Assembly (NCBI GenBank): GCA_027459775.1
Contig: DAIDHE010000276.1
Location: 1-32,345, forward strand
DNA length: 32,345 nucleotides
Source: Planctomycetales bacterium
Lineage (GTDB): Bacteria; Planctomycetota; Planctomycetia; Isosphaerales; Isosphaeraceae
Direction: 5' to 3'
Position 1 is the stretch's first letter. The number at the start of each line of letters is the position of its first letter. Of the stretch, positions 32,055 to 32,345 are shown one piece after another. Below the pieces are notes generated by a model, which saw nothing but the letters and a program-made list of their open reading frames with translations, made no database searches and was not told the origin of the DNA. Position numbers and translations under genes: made by a program.

Positions 32055-32083
32055 CAGATAAGATCCCCGTTTACGGGAATCAA
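32055..32083 (-). promoter_or_regulatory. Candidate promoter with embedded palindrome, facing the replication module
   Basis: On the minus strand TTGATT (32083-32078) and TATCTG (32060-32055) are 17 bp apart. The spacer contains CCCGTAAACGGG, the core of an imperfect 20-bp palindrome at 32062-32081 with GAT...ATC ends. A dimeric repressor site between -35 and -10 would fit. It lies about 100 bp before the first module gene. The -10 match is weak. Confidence 0.35.
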
Positions 32084-32181
32084 GTTGCATAAAAAGGAGA
32101 ATATTTTCCGCACAGGCAATCCGGGTGCTCCGGGGCCTTCGCGGAAGCTGGGGAAAGTGTCCGTGTCATCGGCCGAGATCT

Positions 32182-32345
32182 GGGGAGGTTGAACCACGGA
32201 GAGGAAAGCAAGAAGCAAGCAGAGGCCACGACACGGGGAGGTTGAACCACAGAGACACAGAGATCACAGAGAAGAGAGAAAGGGAGAAGGAGAGAGAGAG
32301 AGCGAGCGAAGGCCGCTGCACGGGGGGAGATTGAACCACAGAGAC
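32182..32345 (+). repeat. Dispersed GGGGAGGTTGAACCAC repeats
   Basis: Copies begin at 32182, 32235 and 32324 (the last with GATTG and cut by the window edge), each followed by (A/G)GAGA and purine-rich sequence. The spacing is irregular (53 and 89 bp). This is the intergenic repeat family also seen at 27569-27769 and, inverted, at 28085-28113. Confidence 0.7.

Larger units (their letters stand above)
31952..32345. other. Non-coding right end with promoter-like region and repeats
   Basis: No gene is seen. The part next to the minus-strand block holds a promoter/operator candidate (32055-32083) and an AT-rich patch (32086-32110). From 32182 to the window edge it is made of TTGAACCACAGAGAC-type repeats and purine-rich GAGAGAGA sequence. 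Confidence 0.5.

Overview
The window looks like a chromosomal segment of a high-GC planctomycete, most likely of the Isosphaera/Gemmata type. The evidence is a DUF1559 protein with a prepilin-like N-terminus, a PknB-type kinase fused to TPR repeats, a PEP-CTERM protein, a secreted propeller protein with a planctomycete N-terminal LEGRALLS sorting-type motif, a DUF4091 glycoside-hydrolase-like protein, and intergenic repeats of the CCACGGAAAACACGG / TTGAACCACAGAGAC type. No tRNA, rRNA, CRISPR array, integrase or transposase gene was recognised.

Layout. Bases 1-1500: the end of a UvrA with an unusual C-terminal extension, then a BrnT/BrnA toxin-antitoxin pair on the minus strand whose toxin lacks a normal start codon. 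Bases 1567-7585: a membrane-anchored Ser/Thr kinase with TPRs (minus), a divergent DUF1559 protein and an exported nucleoside hydrolase (plus), and an ABC-2 exporter (ATPase then permease, minus). Bases 7722-11821: a secreted seven-repeat Vgb-like propeller protein (minus) and a PEP-CTERM protein (plus), separated by 1.3 kb of non-coding DNA. Bases 12093-17785: an M32 carboxypeptidase, then a divergent pair of a Rpn-type PD-(D/E)XK nuclease-like protein and an AAA/DUF4143 ATPase around a perfect 11-bp inverted repeat, then a multipass SpoIIM-like membrane protein. Bases 17818-25120: a DUF5009 acyltransferase-like membrane protein, a large secreted DUF4091 protein, a single-heme lipoprotein, an SDR/DUF2867 oxidoreductase and a thioredoxin-fold protein.

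Bases 25155-32345 are different. All genes run on the minus strand: a small Pro-rich protein, a pentapeptide-repeat protein, an unknown protein, a sigma-70 factor, a small archaeo-eukaryotic-primase (AEP)-like protein, and, after 1 kb of repeats, a PriCT-like/SF3 helicase. This reads as a replication module of mobile-element origin with its own sigma factor. Four of its genes share the same start context (purine-rich SD, then GATCATG). The primase stop codon lies inside an array of about nine 22-bp repeats. Perfect 29-bp inverted repeats, a large hairpin and a palindrome between 10-bp direct repeats lie in the gaps. Key catalytic positions of both replication enzymes are altered (primase motif II His to Trp; helicase Walker A Lys to Arg).

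This module is the best candidate in the window for an undescribed system. The sequence does not show whether it is still active or is a domesticated remnant.
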